A stretch of 64,000 nucleotides of DNA from Spirochaetota bacterium (GCA_004297825.1 SCSX01000069.1:62001-126000), one strand, 5' to 3'; shown: positions 44,263 through 53,890, numbered from the stretch's first letter. Numbers and translations: made by a program. Notes: a model not told the origin generated them from the sequence alone.

Positions 44263-45336
44263 ATGGAAAACCAGACCAGGATTCTGCTTATCGATGACGA
44301 AGAAATCGTGCTTAAGAGCTCGACCCGCATACTGCGCAGCACCGACTACATGATAGCCACCGCCGGATCGGGGATCGAGGGGCTCGATAAGGCCCGGGCG
44401 CAGAAATTCGACATTGTCATCACCGATCTGAAAATGCCCCAGTTGGGCGGGATGGAGATACTCAAAACCCTCAAAAAGGAGCAGCCCGACGTCACGGTGA
44501 TAATCTTCACCGGTTACGCGACAGTGGAAACTGCCCGCGAAGCCCTTAAAAACGGCGCATTTGACTACATCCCGAAACCCTTCACCCCCGACGAGCTCCG
44601 GGAGGTGGTGAAAAACGCAATTGCCTCCCGGACCAACAGCTCCGAAGCGAAAATGCTCGACTTGATGTCGATCGTCTCCCACGAGCTCAAGAGCCCGATA
44701 TCCGTGGTGCACACCACCGCCGAAACCCTCTACAAGGGCTACTTCGGGAAGCTGGACCAGGGACAGGAAAAGACCATCGAAACTATCCTGCGCAACTGCC
44801 AGTACCTCGAGGATATAATCCGCAATTACCTGGACCTCTCCAAGATGGAGATCGATAACATCGAATCGTTCGCGCAGCAGGTCAACCTTGTGGACGAAAT
44901 CGTGCTCCCCATCGTGGAGATACCCGAGCACCACAGCAATATGAAGGCCATGCCCATAATGACGGATTTCCGGGTGAAACCCGTCATTTCAGGCGACCCC
45001 AATTTATTGAAGATCGTCGTCACCAACCTGGTTAACAACGCTATTAAATACGGAATCGCCGGAACCCCCATTAAAATCGAGCTGTCGGAAACCGCGGATT
45101 CCTACGTCCTTTCCGTCTATAACGAGGGCGTGGGCATCTCAAAGGAAGATATAGAGCAGCGCCTTTTCCAGCGGTTCGCGCGGCTCAAGCAAAAGGGCAC
45201 GGAGGGCGTAAAGGGCTCGGGCCTGGGACTCTATATATGCAGAACGATAGTGGAAAAACATAACGGCAGGATCTGGGTCGAATCGGAAGTCGGCAAGTGG
45301 GTGAGGTTTCTCATTTCACTTCCAAAAAAGGCATAA
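44263..45336 (+). CDS. Receiver-histidine kinase hybrid (REC-HisKA-HATPase)
   Basis: 357-residue cytoplasmic protein. The N-terminal receiver has the acidic pocket ILLIDDEE, phospho-acceptor VITDLKMPQLGG, TGYATVETAREALKNGAFDYIPKPF. HisKA is MSIVSHELKSPISVVHTTAETLY and HATPase has NLVNNAIKYG and KGSGLGLYICRTIVEKHNG. The receiver-first order suggests that phosphorylation by another kinase, perhaps the membrane kinase encoded just before, controls this kinase's activity. It has its own promoter. Confidence 0.93.
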   Translation: MENQTRILLIDDEEIVLKSSTRILRSTDYMIATAGSGIEGLDKARAQKFDIVITDLKMPQLGGMEILKTLKKEQPDVTVIIFTGYATVETAREALKNGAFDYIPKPFTPDELREVVKNAIASRTNSSEAKMLDLMSIVSHELKSPISVVHTTAETLYKGYFGKLDQGQEKTIETILRNCQYLEDIIRNYLDLSKMEIDNIESFAQQVNLVDEIVLPIVEIPEHHSNMKAMPIMTDFRVKPVISGDPNLLKIVVTNLVNNAIKYGIAGTPIKIELSETADSYVLSVYNEGVGISKEDIEQRLFQRFARLKQKGTEGVKGSGLGLYICRTIVEKHNGRIWVESEVGKWVRFLISLPKKA

Positions 45337-45361
45337 ATTTTTCTGCGTAATTCTTTTTTGC

Positions 45362-45390
45362 TTTACATCCAATGTCTCATGAATTATACG
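45362..45390 (+). promoter_or_regulatory. Promoter candidate of STAS gene
   Basis: TTTACA and TATACG are separated by 17 bases, about 147 bases upstream of the start codon, leaving a long 5' leader. Confidence 0.45.
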
Positions 45391-45536
45391 ATAACGATGG
45401 AGCTTGGAGCTTTCTTTCCGGCTGCATGGTCGCACAGTCGTTACATCGGATCACGCAATCTCCATCACGATGAGTAATAAATTCGAATTGAGCACAGGGC
45501 AAGGGGCGTAGCGCCCGGCTGGTTTGGGAGGAACGG

Positions 45537-45860
45537 ATGGAAATAGATTTCAAAGACCTTGGCGAACATAAAATCGTGCTCGTGAGCGGAGAGGTCGATC
45601 TGTATAACGTAAGCGATCTTAAAAAGGCGTTATTCAGCATCACGGACGGGAAGCACATGAGCGTGATCGTGGATCTGAAAAATGTGAACTACATGGATTC
45701 ATCCGGAATCGGGGCCCTGGTCGCCGGGCAGAAAAAAATGAAGGCGCACAACGGAAAATTCGCGCTTATAAACATACACGACGACGTGCTCAATATCCTC
45801 AAGCTTGCTACGCTGGATAAGTTTTTCAAGATCTACGAGGACGAAGAGGATCTGCTCTAG
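45537..45860 (+). CDS. STAS-domain anti-sigma factor antagonist
   Basis: 107 residues, the standard size of SpoIIAA/RsbV proteins. The phosphorylatable serine lies in VNYMDSSGIGALVAGQKKM. When dephosphorylated, such proteins bind an anti-sigma kinase and free its partner. The ribosome site is GGGAGGAA. The convergent neighbour is a SpoIIE-type phosphatase, its natural activator; the matching RsbW-type kinase is not in the window. Confidence 0.95.
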   Translation: MEIDFKDLGEHKIVLVSGEVDLYNVSDLKKALFSITDGKHMSVIVDLKNVNYMDSSGIGALVAGQKKMKAHNGKFALINIHDDVLNILKLATLDKFFKIYEDEEDLL

Positions 45861-45861
45861 G

Positions 45862-47463
45862 TCAGGATACCCTTTTCATCACGAGCGTGGTCATATCGTC
45901 GTGGGGGCTCGCGTTTCCCCTGAAAATATCCACATCGGTCACTATTTTCTCCACTATCTCCTGCGCGTTCAACCGGTGGCTTTCGACAAGCAGCTTTTGC
46001 AGTCGGGTTCTGCCGTATTCCTCCCTTGACTCGTTTCTCATTTCCGTTATACCGTCCGTATAGAGAACCACCACGTCCCCCGGGTTCAGCTTCAATTTCG
46101 CCTGCTCGTACTCCACGTCCTCCGTTATGCCGATCGGGACGCCGTCCAGCTTGGTTACCGTGCAGCGCGACAGGGCCTCACGATAGCAGAAAAGCGGCCC
46201 GTGGCCCGCGTTGGTAAAAGAGAGCTCCCCGGTCTCCCTGTTGTAGATCATGAAAAACAACGTGGCGAATTTGTCGATGGCGAAATCCGCGCTCAGCGCG
46301 TCGTTGATCGACCGCACGATGGTCGCGCAGTCCACGTGCCGGTTATTCTTGACCGAGTTGGTGAACACCGTGCGTATCATGACCATGACCAGCGACGCGG
46401 GAACGCCCTTCCCGGACACGTCGCTTATCAGCGCCCCGACCTTCGATTCCCCTATGTCAATGTAGTCGAAATAATCCCCCCCCACGCCCTTGGCCGCGCG
46501 GGTATACCCCTTGATCTGGATTCCGTTCCGGTCGTAAAACGCCATCGGGTTGAGTCCTTCCTGGATCTCCTTGGCGAGCTCCAGTTGCTCCTGCATGATC
46601 CTCGATTCGATCTCTATATCCTTGGCTTTTTTGAGATGTTCGGTCATCAGGTTGAAATCGCGCGCGAGCGCGCCCAGTTCGTCGGAGGTTCCGATATCAA
46701 TTTTAAAGTCGAGGTCGCCCGTACTGATGATCGCCGCCCCCTGCGACAGTTTCCTTATGGGCTTGATCGTGATGCTCGCGAGGACAATTGCGCCGAAAAT
46801 TGAAAACACCAGGAAAAAGCCGCCGATATACAGGATGGATTGCGTGACGCGCGCGATTTCCTCCCTGATCATGCTGTCGGAAAACCCCATGCGAACGGTG
46901 GCTATTCGGTTCTTGAAGAACGGGTGCATGACCGGCTTCGAGAAGTCGTAGATAATACCGCCTCTTTCCGCGGGGTCGGGCACGTCTATCCGGAGGGGCT
47001 TATCCGTATCCGCGAATTCCCTGGCCTTCCTGGTAATCTCGTCGTCCTCCACGGTCGTCCCGATCACCGCGGGATCGAAATGCTGGATTACCCTTCCGTT
47101 TGCGTCGAAAATGATCACGTACTTGACCGCGGGAATCTTCTTGATATTCTCGATTGCGGGAATCAGGTTGAGTTCCTGCTCGGAGGCTATCGCGTCCTGC
47201 GCGGTGTTCGCGAGGTGTTCGATCTCCCTCTCCGCGAACTTGAAGATTTCGTTTTTAAGCGTCCCGCTTTCAAGCTGGATGAAATAGATGGTCATGACGA
47301 CAACGACCACCGCAACGAGGGCGATAATCGCGAGAGAAAACTTAACCCTGAGACCGAACCGCACCTTCGCCGCGGTTGGTGTGTTCGGTTCCCCAACGGG
47401 TTTCCCCGCGGATTTAACCGGTGTTCCGGCCGGCTTCGATGAGCCGGTGCCCCGTTCAGCCAT
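45862..47463 (-). CDS. RsbU-type membrane protein phosphatase (HAMP-PP2C/SpoIIE)
   Basis: 533 residues. Pro/Ala/Gly-rich cytoplasmic N-terminus, first TM (FSLAIIALVAVVVVVMTIYFI), an extracytoplasmic sensor of about 150 residues (VKYVIIFDANGRVIQHFDP), second TM (ILYIGGFFLVFSIFGAIVLASI), HAMP, coiled coil, and a C-terminal PP2C-like domain (GVGGDYFDYIDIGESKVGALISDVSGKGVPASL, FTNAGHGPLFCY, VLYTDGITEMRN). It probably dephosphorylates the adjacent STAS protein in response to an external signal. The upstream TPR gene ends four bases before it. Confidence 0.95.
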   Translation of the reverse strand: MAERGTGSSKPAGTPVKSAGKPVGEPNTPTAAKVRFGLRVKFSLAIIALVAVVVVVMTIYFIQLESGTLKNEIFKFAEREIEHLANTAQDAIASEQELNLIPAIENIKKIPAVKYVIIFDANGRVIQHFDPAVIGTTVEDDEITRKAREFADTDKPLRIDVPDPAERGGIIYDFSKPVMHPFFKNRIATVRMGFSDSMIREEIARVTQSILYIGGFFLVFSIFGAIVLASITIKPIRKLSQGAAIISTGDLDFKIDIGTSDELGALARDFNLMTEHLKKAKDIEIESRIMQEQLELAKEIQEGLNPMAFYDRNGIQIKGYTRAAKGVGGDYFDYIDIGESKVGALISDVSGKGVPASLVMVMIRTVFTNSVKNNRHVDCATIVRSINDALSADFAIDKFATLFFMIYNRETGELSFTNAGHGPLFCYREALSRCTVTKLDGVPIGITEDVEYEQAKLKLNPGDVVVLYTDGITEMRNESREEYGRTRLQKLLVESHRLNAQEIVEKIVTDVDIFRGNASPHDDMTTLVMKRVS

Positions 47464-47467
47464 TGCA

Positions 47468-49405
47468 TTACCTTCCTAACAGTACCAGGCATTTTTTTAT
47501 ATTATTGCGGGCCTTCTCGTGGGTCGGATCGATCGCGAGGACCTTGTACCACTCCTCGATGGCCTTGTCGAAATTGTTGCTGGTGTAATAGGCGATCCCG
47601 TTATAATAATACTGGCGCACAAGCTGGCGCTGCCGCTCGGTAAGCGCGACGCCCTCCTCCGCCGCGATCACGCCGCCCCCAACGCGCAGCTGGGACGCTA
47701 TCTTGTTCAGGTTGATGAGCGCCTTAACGTTATTCGGATCGCGCGCCACGACCCACTGGAATTTCTCCATGGCGAGCTTGACGTTGCCCTCGCCCCCGCG
47801 CTGGTAATACGCCATGCCCTCGTTGTACGCGCCCTCGATCTCATCCGCCGTGGCGCCCCCGCCGAAAACCTTTCTTTCCTGGTTCCCGCGGCGGGAGGCC
47901 GCGATCAGTTCGTCGATCTGGGGATACTCGGGAGAAATGGATTTCACCATTTCGAAATTCGCGAGCGCCTTGTCAAACCGGTTTTCCTTCATGAGATCCT
48001 TTCCCTCATCCACGTACTTCCCCGCGATTTCGCCGAAGCGCCGCGGATTCATCTTGAATTCACACTTCAACAAAAATTCGAACGCGATCTTGTTCTTGGG
48101 AAAGAGCTTGAGAATTTTCTCCCACCGCTGGCGCGATTCCGGGTAATCGCCCTGGTCGAAGAGGCGGCGGCCCGACACCACCAGGGAATTCACGATATCG
48201 TAATACGGGGAGTCCGTATCGACGGTCTCCTCCTCGACGTCCTTGAGCGCGTCCTTGACCAGGTCGATGTACTTCTTCGCGAGTTCGTTGCCGGGATCCA
48301 GGCGCAGCGTTTTCTCGAAGTAGGACAGCGCATCCTTGAATTTCCTGTTGGCGTAGGCAAAAAGCCCGTTCTGGAACTCCTTGTCGATGTCCTTCAGGCG
48401 CTGGAATTTCTGCTCCTCGGCCCACTCCTTGCGCAGGCGGTCCATGTTCGCAAGGCGATCCTTCACGTCCTTGTAGCCGGGTATGAGCGAGAGCACGCTC
48501 TCGAAGTCGTCCACCGCCTGGTCGAAATTCTTCTTTTGCACGTTTTCTATGCCGCGCTGGTACAGCTGTTCCGACTGCGCGCGCTTGAGCTCGAGATTGC
48601 GGCCCTCCTCGAGGATATCGTCGATCTTCCGCATGAATCGCGCCGCGTCCTTGTTTTTTTCATCGAGCGCGATTATCTGCTCATACTCCATCCGGGCTTC
48701 CTTGTACTTCTTTTCGTTGAATAACGCGAGCCCCGCCACGAGTAATGTCTGGATCTTCTCGAATTTGAGACGGTTGTTGAGCGCCATCTCGGCGGTCCGG
48801 TAACCCTCGGCCGCCTTGAGATCCTTGGGCAGAAGTTTCAGGGCGGCCTTGTAGGCCTTTACCGCGGGTTCGAAATCCTGCTTCTTCATGTACTCCTCTG
48901 CAAGAAGCATGAAATCGTCGAACCTCTTTTTATTCTCCGCCGAAAGCCTGCGCTTCTCTTCTTCTATCCGGACCTCTTCCTGCAGTTTGCGCATGTCCTC
49001 GCGCATCGCCTGAAGATCGGGGTCGTTCGGGTCGACGCGATACGCGGAAACGAAATTCTTTATCGCCTCCTCCGAGCTGAGCTTCGCGAGCGCGAAATTC
49101 ACGCCCATCTGCTCCGCCGCCCGTCGAAAATAGGCGCGCGCGCGCTGGTAACTGAGGTCTTTCTTGTGCTTCTCCTCATAGAGCATTTCGATCTTTTTCT
49201 GCGCATTCTCATTGTTCTGGTCGATATCGAGTATACGCAGCCAGTCGGCGAGCGCCTTGCTGAACTCCTTCTGTTCGTAATACATGCTCGCCCTCTGGTC
49301 GAGCTCTTCGATCGTTTCTCCACGCGCAATCCGCCCCCCCTGGAGGCCGATGACTACTGTAGTGATGAGGATAAGGGATACGGTTCTCTTTTTCATTGCG
49401 TCCAT
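47468..49405 (-). CDS. Large periplasmic TPR protein
   Basis: 645 residues with an N-terminal signal peptide (RTVSLILITTVVIGLQGG), then tetratricopeptide-type helix pairs over nearly the whole length (for example EFSKALADWLRILDIDQNNENAQ, DFEPAVKAYKAALKLLPKDLKA, NFDKAIEEWYKVLAIDPTHEKA), interrupted by charged coiled-coil stretches. TPRs mediate protein contacts, here probably in the periplasm. It is four bases upstream of the RsbU-type gene in the same direction, so it may be functionally linked to that sensor. The start could be the ATG three codons in. Confidence 0.85.
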   Translation of the reverse strand: MDAMKKRTVSLILITTVVIGLQGGRIARGETIEELDQRASMYYEQKEFSKALADWLRILDIDQNNENAQKKIEMLYEEKHKKDLSYQRARAYFRRAAEQMGVNFALAKLSSEEAIKNFVSAYRVDPNDPDLQAMREDMRKLQEEVRIEEEKRRLSAENKKRFDDFMLLAEEYMKKQDFEPAVKAYKAALKLLPKDLKAAEGYRTAEMALNNRLKFEKIQTLLVAGLALFNEKKYKEARMEYEQIIALDEKNKDAARFMRKIDDILEEGRNLELKRAQSEQLYQRGIENVQKKNFDQAVDDFESVLSLIPGYKDVKDRLANMDRLRKEWAEEQKFQRLKDIDKEFQNGLFAYANRKFKDALSYFEKTLRLDPGNELAKKYIDLVKDALKDVEEETVDTDSPYYDIVNSLVVSGRRLFDQGDYPESRQRWEKILKLFPKNKIAFEFLLKCEFKMNPRRFGEIAGKYVDEGKDLMKENRFDKALANFEMVKSISPEYPQIDELIAASRRGNQERKVFGGGATADEIEGAYNEGMAYYQRGGEGNVKLAMEKFQWVVARDPNNVKALINLNKIASQLRVGGGVIAAEEGVALTERQRQLVRQYYYNGIAYYTSNNFDKAIEEWYKVLAIDPTHEKARNNIKKCLVLLGR

Positions 49406-49477
49406 ACCGCTATCGCACGGACAAAAAGCGTCTGTTTAACGTATTAATATACCCTGTTTCATGCGCGAAATCAAGCA

Positions 49478-49939
49478 TCACCTGTCCACGGTTATAAATG
49501 TACGATTCGACATGAGCCAGCCCTGTTTTGCCCTTTTTCCCTCCGCGAATTTGATAAATACCGCGTCGCCCCTGGCGAGCTGCGACGGATGGGCGGCGCC
49601 CCTTTTAATTACGCCCGCTTCGAACGAAAGGGAACAGTGGATATAGGCATTCCCTTCGTAATCGGTTTTTACGTCGCTTTCGGACGGCTCCTCGATCGAG
49701 GTCACCATCATGTCGGTAAAGTAGAAATCCCTGTACATTTCCGCAAACACGTCGGCTCCGCGGGGATAGGCCTCGCAGCGGGAATACTCCGCATAGTTGA
49801 GATCCTGGATCGACCTGCTCCAATTCGCGAGCACCTGCTGGGGGCCGGCGAATTTCGGCTTGCCGCATCCCGGCCAGACGACGAGCGGGGCGAAAAGCAG
49901 GGTGACGAGAGCGATCCTCATGATGGTGGCAAAATGCAT
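49478..49939 (-). CDS. Small lipoprotein, unknown family
   Basis: 153 residues. The N-terminus (RIALVTLLFAPLVVWPGCGK) is a lipoprotein signal with cysteine after WPG. The mature part has QVLANWSRSIQDLNYAEYSRCEAYPR, then strands (AYIHCSLSFEAGVIKRG, AVFIKFAEGKRAKQGWLMSNRTFITVD), reminiscent of small NTF2-like or DUF4878-type lipoproteins. That fold is a guess. The start has AAGG upstream; a longer open frame exists but looks non-coding. It lies upstream of the TPR gene on the same strand, 72 bases away. Confidence 0.55.
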   Translation of the reverse strand: MHFATIMRIALVTLLFAPLVVWPGCGKPKFAGPQQVLANWSRSIQDLNYAEYSRCEAYPRGADVFAEMYRDFYFTDMMVTSIEEPSESDVKTDYEGNAYIHCSLSFEAGVIKRGAAHPSQLARGDAVFIKFAEGKRAKQGWLMSNRTFITVDR

Positions 49940-50180
49940 TTTAATAACCTTGGAATTTATTTGACATAAAACCGCGCCGCACACTATCTTTCCTGTGTAT
50001 CGATAGGTTAGATGCAGTTCAATTACTATATAGAGACGGCGGAATAAAAAAAGATACTGCGACTCTCCCGTCAATCTAATTATCGTGCTCCCGGGTGAAG
50101 GTCTTTACCTCGAATACGGCATTTTGCCTACACAATAGACGGGGTGAGGGCGAGTCCGGGGAACGGTCGACAAGGGTGAC

Positions 50181-51761
50181 ATGGCCAGGAAAAATCCAAC
50201 AGGACCCGCCAAATCCGACCGCCCGGCGTCACGAGGCACGTCGCGTCCGCGCAAGGAAAACCATCGGCTTGATTCCCTCATGCTGCTGCCCGAAAGCTGC
50301 GTCCTTATCGACCGCCGCGGCATAATAATCCGCGTTAACGAGGCCTTCATGCGGATGTTTTCGATCGGCGGATCGCACCTGAGCGGTGAGGACATACGGG
50401 ATTTCATTTCACCAGCCGACGGGCGCACCCTGCCGGCCGCCATCGACAAGGCCGCCGGCAGGGGAAGGAAGGAACAATCGCTGGAGCTCGCGTGCATTCG
50501 CAGGGACGGAACCGGTTTTCCCGCGTCTCTAAGGCTCGTAACCGTCCAGGACGGCGATAACCGGCACCTGCTGATCCGGTTCACCGACCTGACCGGGGAG
50601 ATGGAGCTTCGGGAACGCATGGATCACCTCCAGAGCCTCGCATCCATAGGCACCTTCGCTTCCGGTGTCGTACACGAGTTCAACAACGTGCTCACGGGCA
50701 TCCGGGGATACGCACAGCTCGCCGCGCGCGACCTCTCGAACTCGGCCCTGCTCGAGAAGGCCTTCCGGATCATCGAAAGCGAAACCCGAAGAGGGGCGGA
50801 CCTGTGCAAGAACATGGGACTCTATTCCTCCCGCACGCAGATCAACCCGGAACCGGTTTCAATCGGGGACCTGGTCGATACGGTTATCTCCCTGCAGCGC
50901 AAGTACACGGCGCAGGAAGGGATCGAGGTTATAACGGATGTGGACGACCTGCCGCGCCACATGCTCGACAGGTTCCAGATCCAACAGGTGCTCCTCAACC
51001 TGGTAATCAACGCGCGTCACGCGATAATCCCCAAGGGAGGCGGCACCATCACCATCCGGGCCCGGATGAGCCGCGGCATGATCGTGATCGAGGTGAAGGA
51101 TACGGGGATAGGCATCGACAAGAACAACATATCGAGGATATTCGATCCCTTTTTTACAAGCAAGGGTCCCATAGGAATGAACCTCTACGGGTCCGAAATC
51201 AAGGGTTCGGGGCTGGGGCTGGCCGTCTCAAGCGCGATAATAAGGAAACACCAGGGTACGATACGCGTGGAGAGCATCCCCGGCGAGGGCTCTCGTTTCA
51301 TCGTGAGGCTTCCCGCCGTCCCGGCGCAGGGCCACCCGCGCGAACCGGCGCCCGCCGCGACAACGGCACCTCCCATGCTACGGCACCCCCTTAACGTGCT
51401 GGTCGTGGACGACGAGATGAGCATCCGCGAGCTTCTTTTCCGCGCGCTGACCGCGCGCAACATCCGCGTGACACTCGCGCGCAACGCGGAGGAAGCGACC
51501 GTGCTGTGCAAGTCGGAGCGGTTCGACGTGGTGCTGCTCGACTACATCCTTCCCGAAAAGAACGGCGACCATCTCATTCCCGTCATCCGGGAGCACCTCC
51601 CCGATGCCAAGATCGTCATGCTGAGCGGATGGTCGTCGTCGCCGCTCAAGAAAAAGAAGATCGAGAAAGAGGTGAGCGCCTGGATCGACAAGCCCTTCGA
51701 GGTTTCCGATCTTCTCGCCACCCTGAGCGCGCTGACCGAGGAAAAAGGCCTGGAGCACTGA
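50181..51761 (+). CDS. PAS-histidine kinase-receiver hybrid
   Basis: 526-residue cytoplasmic protein. A PAS domain (about residues 30-140: LLPESCVLIDRRGIIIRVNEAFMRMF) is followed by HisKA (SIGTFASGVVHEFNNVLTGIRGYAQLA), HATPase (KDTGIGIDKNNISRIFDPFFTSKG, KGSGLGLAVSSAIIRKHQG) and a C-terminal receiver (NVLVVDDEMSIREL, VVLLDYILPEKNGD, LSGW, IDKPFEVSDLL). The ribosome site is AAGGGTG. No output regulator lies next to it. Confidence 0.94.
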   Translation: MARKNPTGPAKSDRPASRGTSRPRKENHRLDSLMLLPESCVLIDRRGIIIRVNEAFMRMFSIGGSHLSGEDIRDFISPADGRTLPAAIDKAAGRGRKEQSLELACIRRDGTGFPASLRLVTVQDGDNRHLLIRFTDLTGEMELRERMDHLQSLASIGTFASGVVHEFNNVLTGIRGYAQLAARDLSNSALLEKAFRIIESETRRGADLCKNMGLYSSRTQINPEPVSIGDLVDTVISLQRKYTAQEGIEVITDVDDLPRHMLDRFQIQQVLLNLVINARHAIIPKGGGTITIRARMSRGMIVIEVKDTGIGIDKNNISRIFDPFFTSKGPIGMNLYGSEIKGSGLGLAVSSAIIRKHQGTIRVESIPGEGSRFIVRLPAVPAQGHPREPAPAATTAPPMLRHPLNVLVVDDEMSIRELLFRALTARNIRVTLARNAEEATVLCKSERFDVVLLDYILPEKNGDHLIPVIREHLPDAKIVMLSGWSSSPLKKKKIEKEVSAWIDKPFEVSDLLATLSALTEEKGLEH

Positions 51762-51766
51762 GGGTA

Positions 51767-52342
51767 TTATCGGACCCCCTTCCTTTTTTCACAGAACACC
51801 TGCGCGGAAAATTTCTGAATGCGAACCCCCGGTTTCTTCCACGCGTTGCACGGCATCCCAGCCTTGGTGCACGTGTGCTCGATGAACTCGGCCGTATCCC
51901 AGTTATACTCGGTCGCCACTTGAGGAAGGAGAAGGCCCGACTGGCGTCCCGAGGACACGATGAGACCGTCACGCCCGACCTTGATGTCGCCGATATCGCT
52001 TACATCCTCAAGGGGCGACATTACGGATATCTCAATCTCCGCAAGGTCGCACTCCTGCGCACGCAGGGGCGGAAAGCGCGGATCCTGGAACGCCGACGCG
52101 CGCGCCATATCCACGACCGTGTCCGGGATATTCTTGATCCCGGTGATGTAGCCGATGCAGCCGCGGAGCCGGCCGTCTATGTGCAATGTCACGAAGGCCC
52201 CGCACCGTTCGCAGAAAACCGGGTCGCTGAACTCCTCCTCCATGTCGGGTATCGGGAGCGTTTTTGTTTCCAGGTACTGGCGTATGGCCTTGCGCGCGAG
52301 GGCGAGCAGTTTTTGCTGCTGCTGTTCGTTCAATTCTATCAT
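51767..52342 (-). CDS. amrA: AmmeMemoRadiSam system protein A (AMMECR1 domain)
   Basis: 191 residues of AMMECR1 fold: GAFVTLHIDGRLRGCIGYITGIKNIPDTVVDMARASAFQDPRFPPL is the core, with ISVMSPLEDVSDIGDIKVGRDGLIVS and LLLPQVATEYNWDTAEF after it. The domain co-occurs with a Memo-like protein and a radical-SAM enzyme; the Memo gene is immediately upstream, the radical-SAM gene is absent from this window. The molecular function is not known for the bacterial family. Confidence 0.93.
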   Translation of the reverse strand: MIELNEQQQQKLLALARKAIRQYLETKTLPIPDMEEEFSDPVFCERCGAFVTLHIDGRLRGCIGYITGIKNIPDTVVDMARASAFQDPRFPPLRAQECDLAEIEISVMSPLEDVSDIGDIKVGRDGLIVSSGRQSGLLLPQVATEYNWDTAEFIEHTCTKAGMPCNAWKKPGVRIQKFSAQVFCEKRKGVR

Positions 52343-52367
52343 GCGGCGCCTCCGGGGCTTCGTAGTT

Positions 52368-53189
52368 TCATTTGACCACCGCGGCCGCGAGGTAGCCCAC
52401 GACCTGGTCCTTCCCGCCCGCGGTGTCGCCGGAATTGGCGTATTTCAAAATTTCAACCGCGCGTGCCCCCATGATCTTGGCGAGGGCGAGGCCAGTGAGG
52501 ACCGGTCCCTCGCCGCAGGCCTGCGACTCCTCGACGCCCAGGGATTGCGCGAGCGCGTCCAGGTCAAAACCCGTGAGCCTGCTTATGAACATGCCGTCGA
52601 TCTTTTTTGCGCGCTCGTACGGAAAATAGTGCGAGAGGTCCGTCGATATCACCACCGCGAATTTCCGTGTTTCGTTTTCTAAGACCGATGCGATCTCGGC
52701 GGCGATGGCCCTGCAGAGCCCCAGGTCGACCGTACCGATGATGAGCGGCACGAGGCTGAATGAAGGGAGCGTCTTCTGCAAAAACGGGAGCTGTACCTCG
52801 AGGGAATGCTCGTTGAGATGGGCCTCCTTGATGAAGCTTATATGGGGCTGCTTCTCGAGCCTGCTCCCCAATTCCTGGTCCACCGGCACGCTCCCCAGCG
52901 GCGTGTCGAACGCCCCGGACGGCCAGACCGAGGCGCCGCTGAAACGCGCCCGGTGGGACGGCGCGAGCACTATGACGAGCTCGACCCCCGAACCTTCCAG
53001 GAGCGCGTATGAGTAGGCCGCTACCGGGCCTGAGTACACATAACCCGCATGCGGCACGATAAGGGCGACAAGCTCGCCGTCCAGCCTGGCCTTGCCGGCC
53101 CCGTTGAGATATTCCTCCACGTCCCCGGCAAGGCGCTGGGGATTGGAAGGGTAGAACGATCCCGCGACTACCGGGCTTCTTCGCAACAT
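52368..53189 (-). CDS. amrB: AmmeMemoRadiSam system protein B (Memo-like)
   Basis: 273 residues with the Memo/class III extradiol dioxygenase-like fold: SPVVAGSFYPSNPQRL, ALIVPHAGYVYSGPVAAYSYALLE (first histidine of the metal site), NEHSLEVQLPFLQ and VVISTDLSHYFPYERA. It precedes the AMMECR1 gene by 25 bases and follows coaB by 17 bases, so it belongs to the leftward run that begins at mutL or SIR2. The role is unknown. Confidence 0.94.
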   Translation of the reverse strand: MLRRSPVVAGSFYPSNPQRLAGDVEEYLNGAGKARLDGELVALIVPHAGYVYSGPVAAYSYALLEGSGVELVIVLAPSHRARFSGASVWPSGAFDTPLGSVPVDQELGSRLEKQPHISFIKEAHLNEHSLEVQLPFLQKTLPSFSLVPLIIGTVDLGLCRAIAAEIASVLENETRKFAVVISTDLSHYFPYERAKKIDGMFISRLTGFDLDALAQSLGVEESQACGEGPVLTGLALAKIMGARAVEILKYANSGDTAGGKDQVVGYLAAAVVK

Positions 53190-53206
53190 GGGAACCTCCC
53201 CCGAGT

Positions 53207-53890
53207 TCAGAGTTTGCGCGCACCCATATCCGATTCGATGAGATCGAGTATCCTCACGGCAATGTCGCGCTTCGAGGCGAGCGCGAGCTCCACGCGCGCC
53301 CCCCGCCGCGTGAACACGGTCATGATGTTGGTATCGACCGAGAAACCCGCCCCGGGTTTTCCCACGTCGTTAAGGCATATCATGTCCAGGTTTTTATAGG
53401 CGAGTTTTTCCCGGGCAAAGGCCTCCGCGTCATGGGTTTCGGCGGCAAACCCCGCGGTATAGAGGCCCTCCATTTCCGGTTCCGCAGCTCTCCGCGCCAC
53501 GACCGCCATGAGTATATCGGGATTTTTAACCAGATCGATGGTCAGGTGCTCGTCGTCCTTCTTGATTTTCACAGGAGATTTGGACGCGGGACGATAATCC
53601 GCGGGCGCGGCCGCCATGATGAGCACCGCCGATCCGTCAATCTCCCGCATGACGGCGTCGAGCAATTCGCCGGTCGTCTCCACTGCCACGGTTCGGTACG
53701 GCCTCCCCTCCAGGAGGGAGCGCTCAATGGGACCGTGAACGAATACGGTTTCCGCGCACCGCGGCCCGGCCGCGTCCGCGAGGGCGATACCCATTTTCCC
53801 GGACGAGGCGTTCGAAATATAGCGGACGGGATCGATCCATTCCCTGGTGGGGCCTCCCGTCACCACGACCTTTCTATTTTTCAAGGACAT
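53207..53890 (-). CDS. coaB: Phosphopantothenate-cysteine ligase, stand-alone
   Basis: 227 residues equal to the C-terminal half of the usual fused CoaBC. It condenses 4'-phosphopantothenate with cysteine. Motifs: VVVTGGPTREWIDPVRYISNASSGKMG, IMAAAPADYRP (with the NTP-binding region), KIKK and LVKNPDIL, AGFAAETHD. The start (MSLKNRK) overlaps the coaC reading frame by 17 bases, so the two proteins come from overlapping genes rather than one polypeptide. The frame continues upstream, but in non-CoaB residues. Cytosolic CoA biosynthesis. Confidence 0.93.
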   Translation of the reverse strand: MSLKNRKVVVTGGPTREWIDPVRYISNASSGKMGIALADAAGPRCAETVFVHGPIERSLLEGRPYRTVAVETTGELLDAVMREIDGSAVLIMAAAPADYRPASKSPVKIKKDDEHLTIDLVKNPDILMAVVARRAAEPEMEGLYTAGFAAETHDAEAFAREKLAYKNLDMICLNDVGKPGAGFSVDTNIMTVFTRRGARVELALASKRDIAVRILDLIESDMGARKL

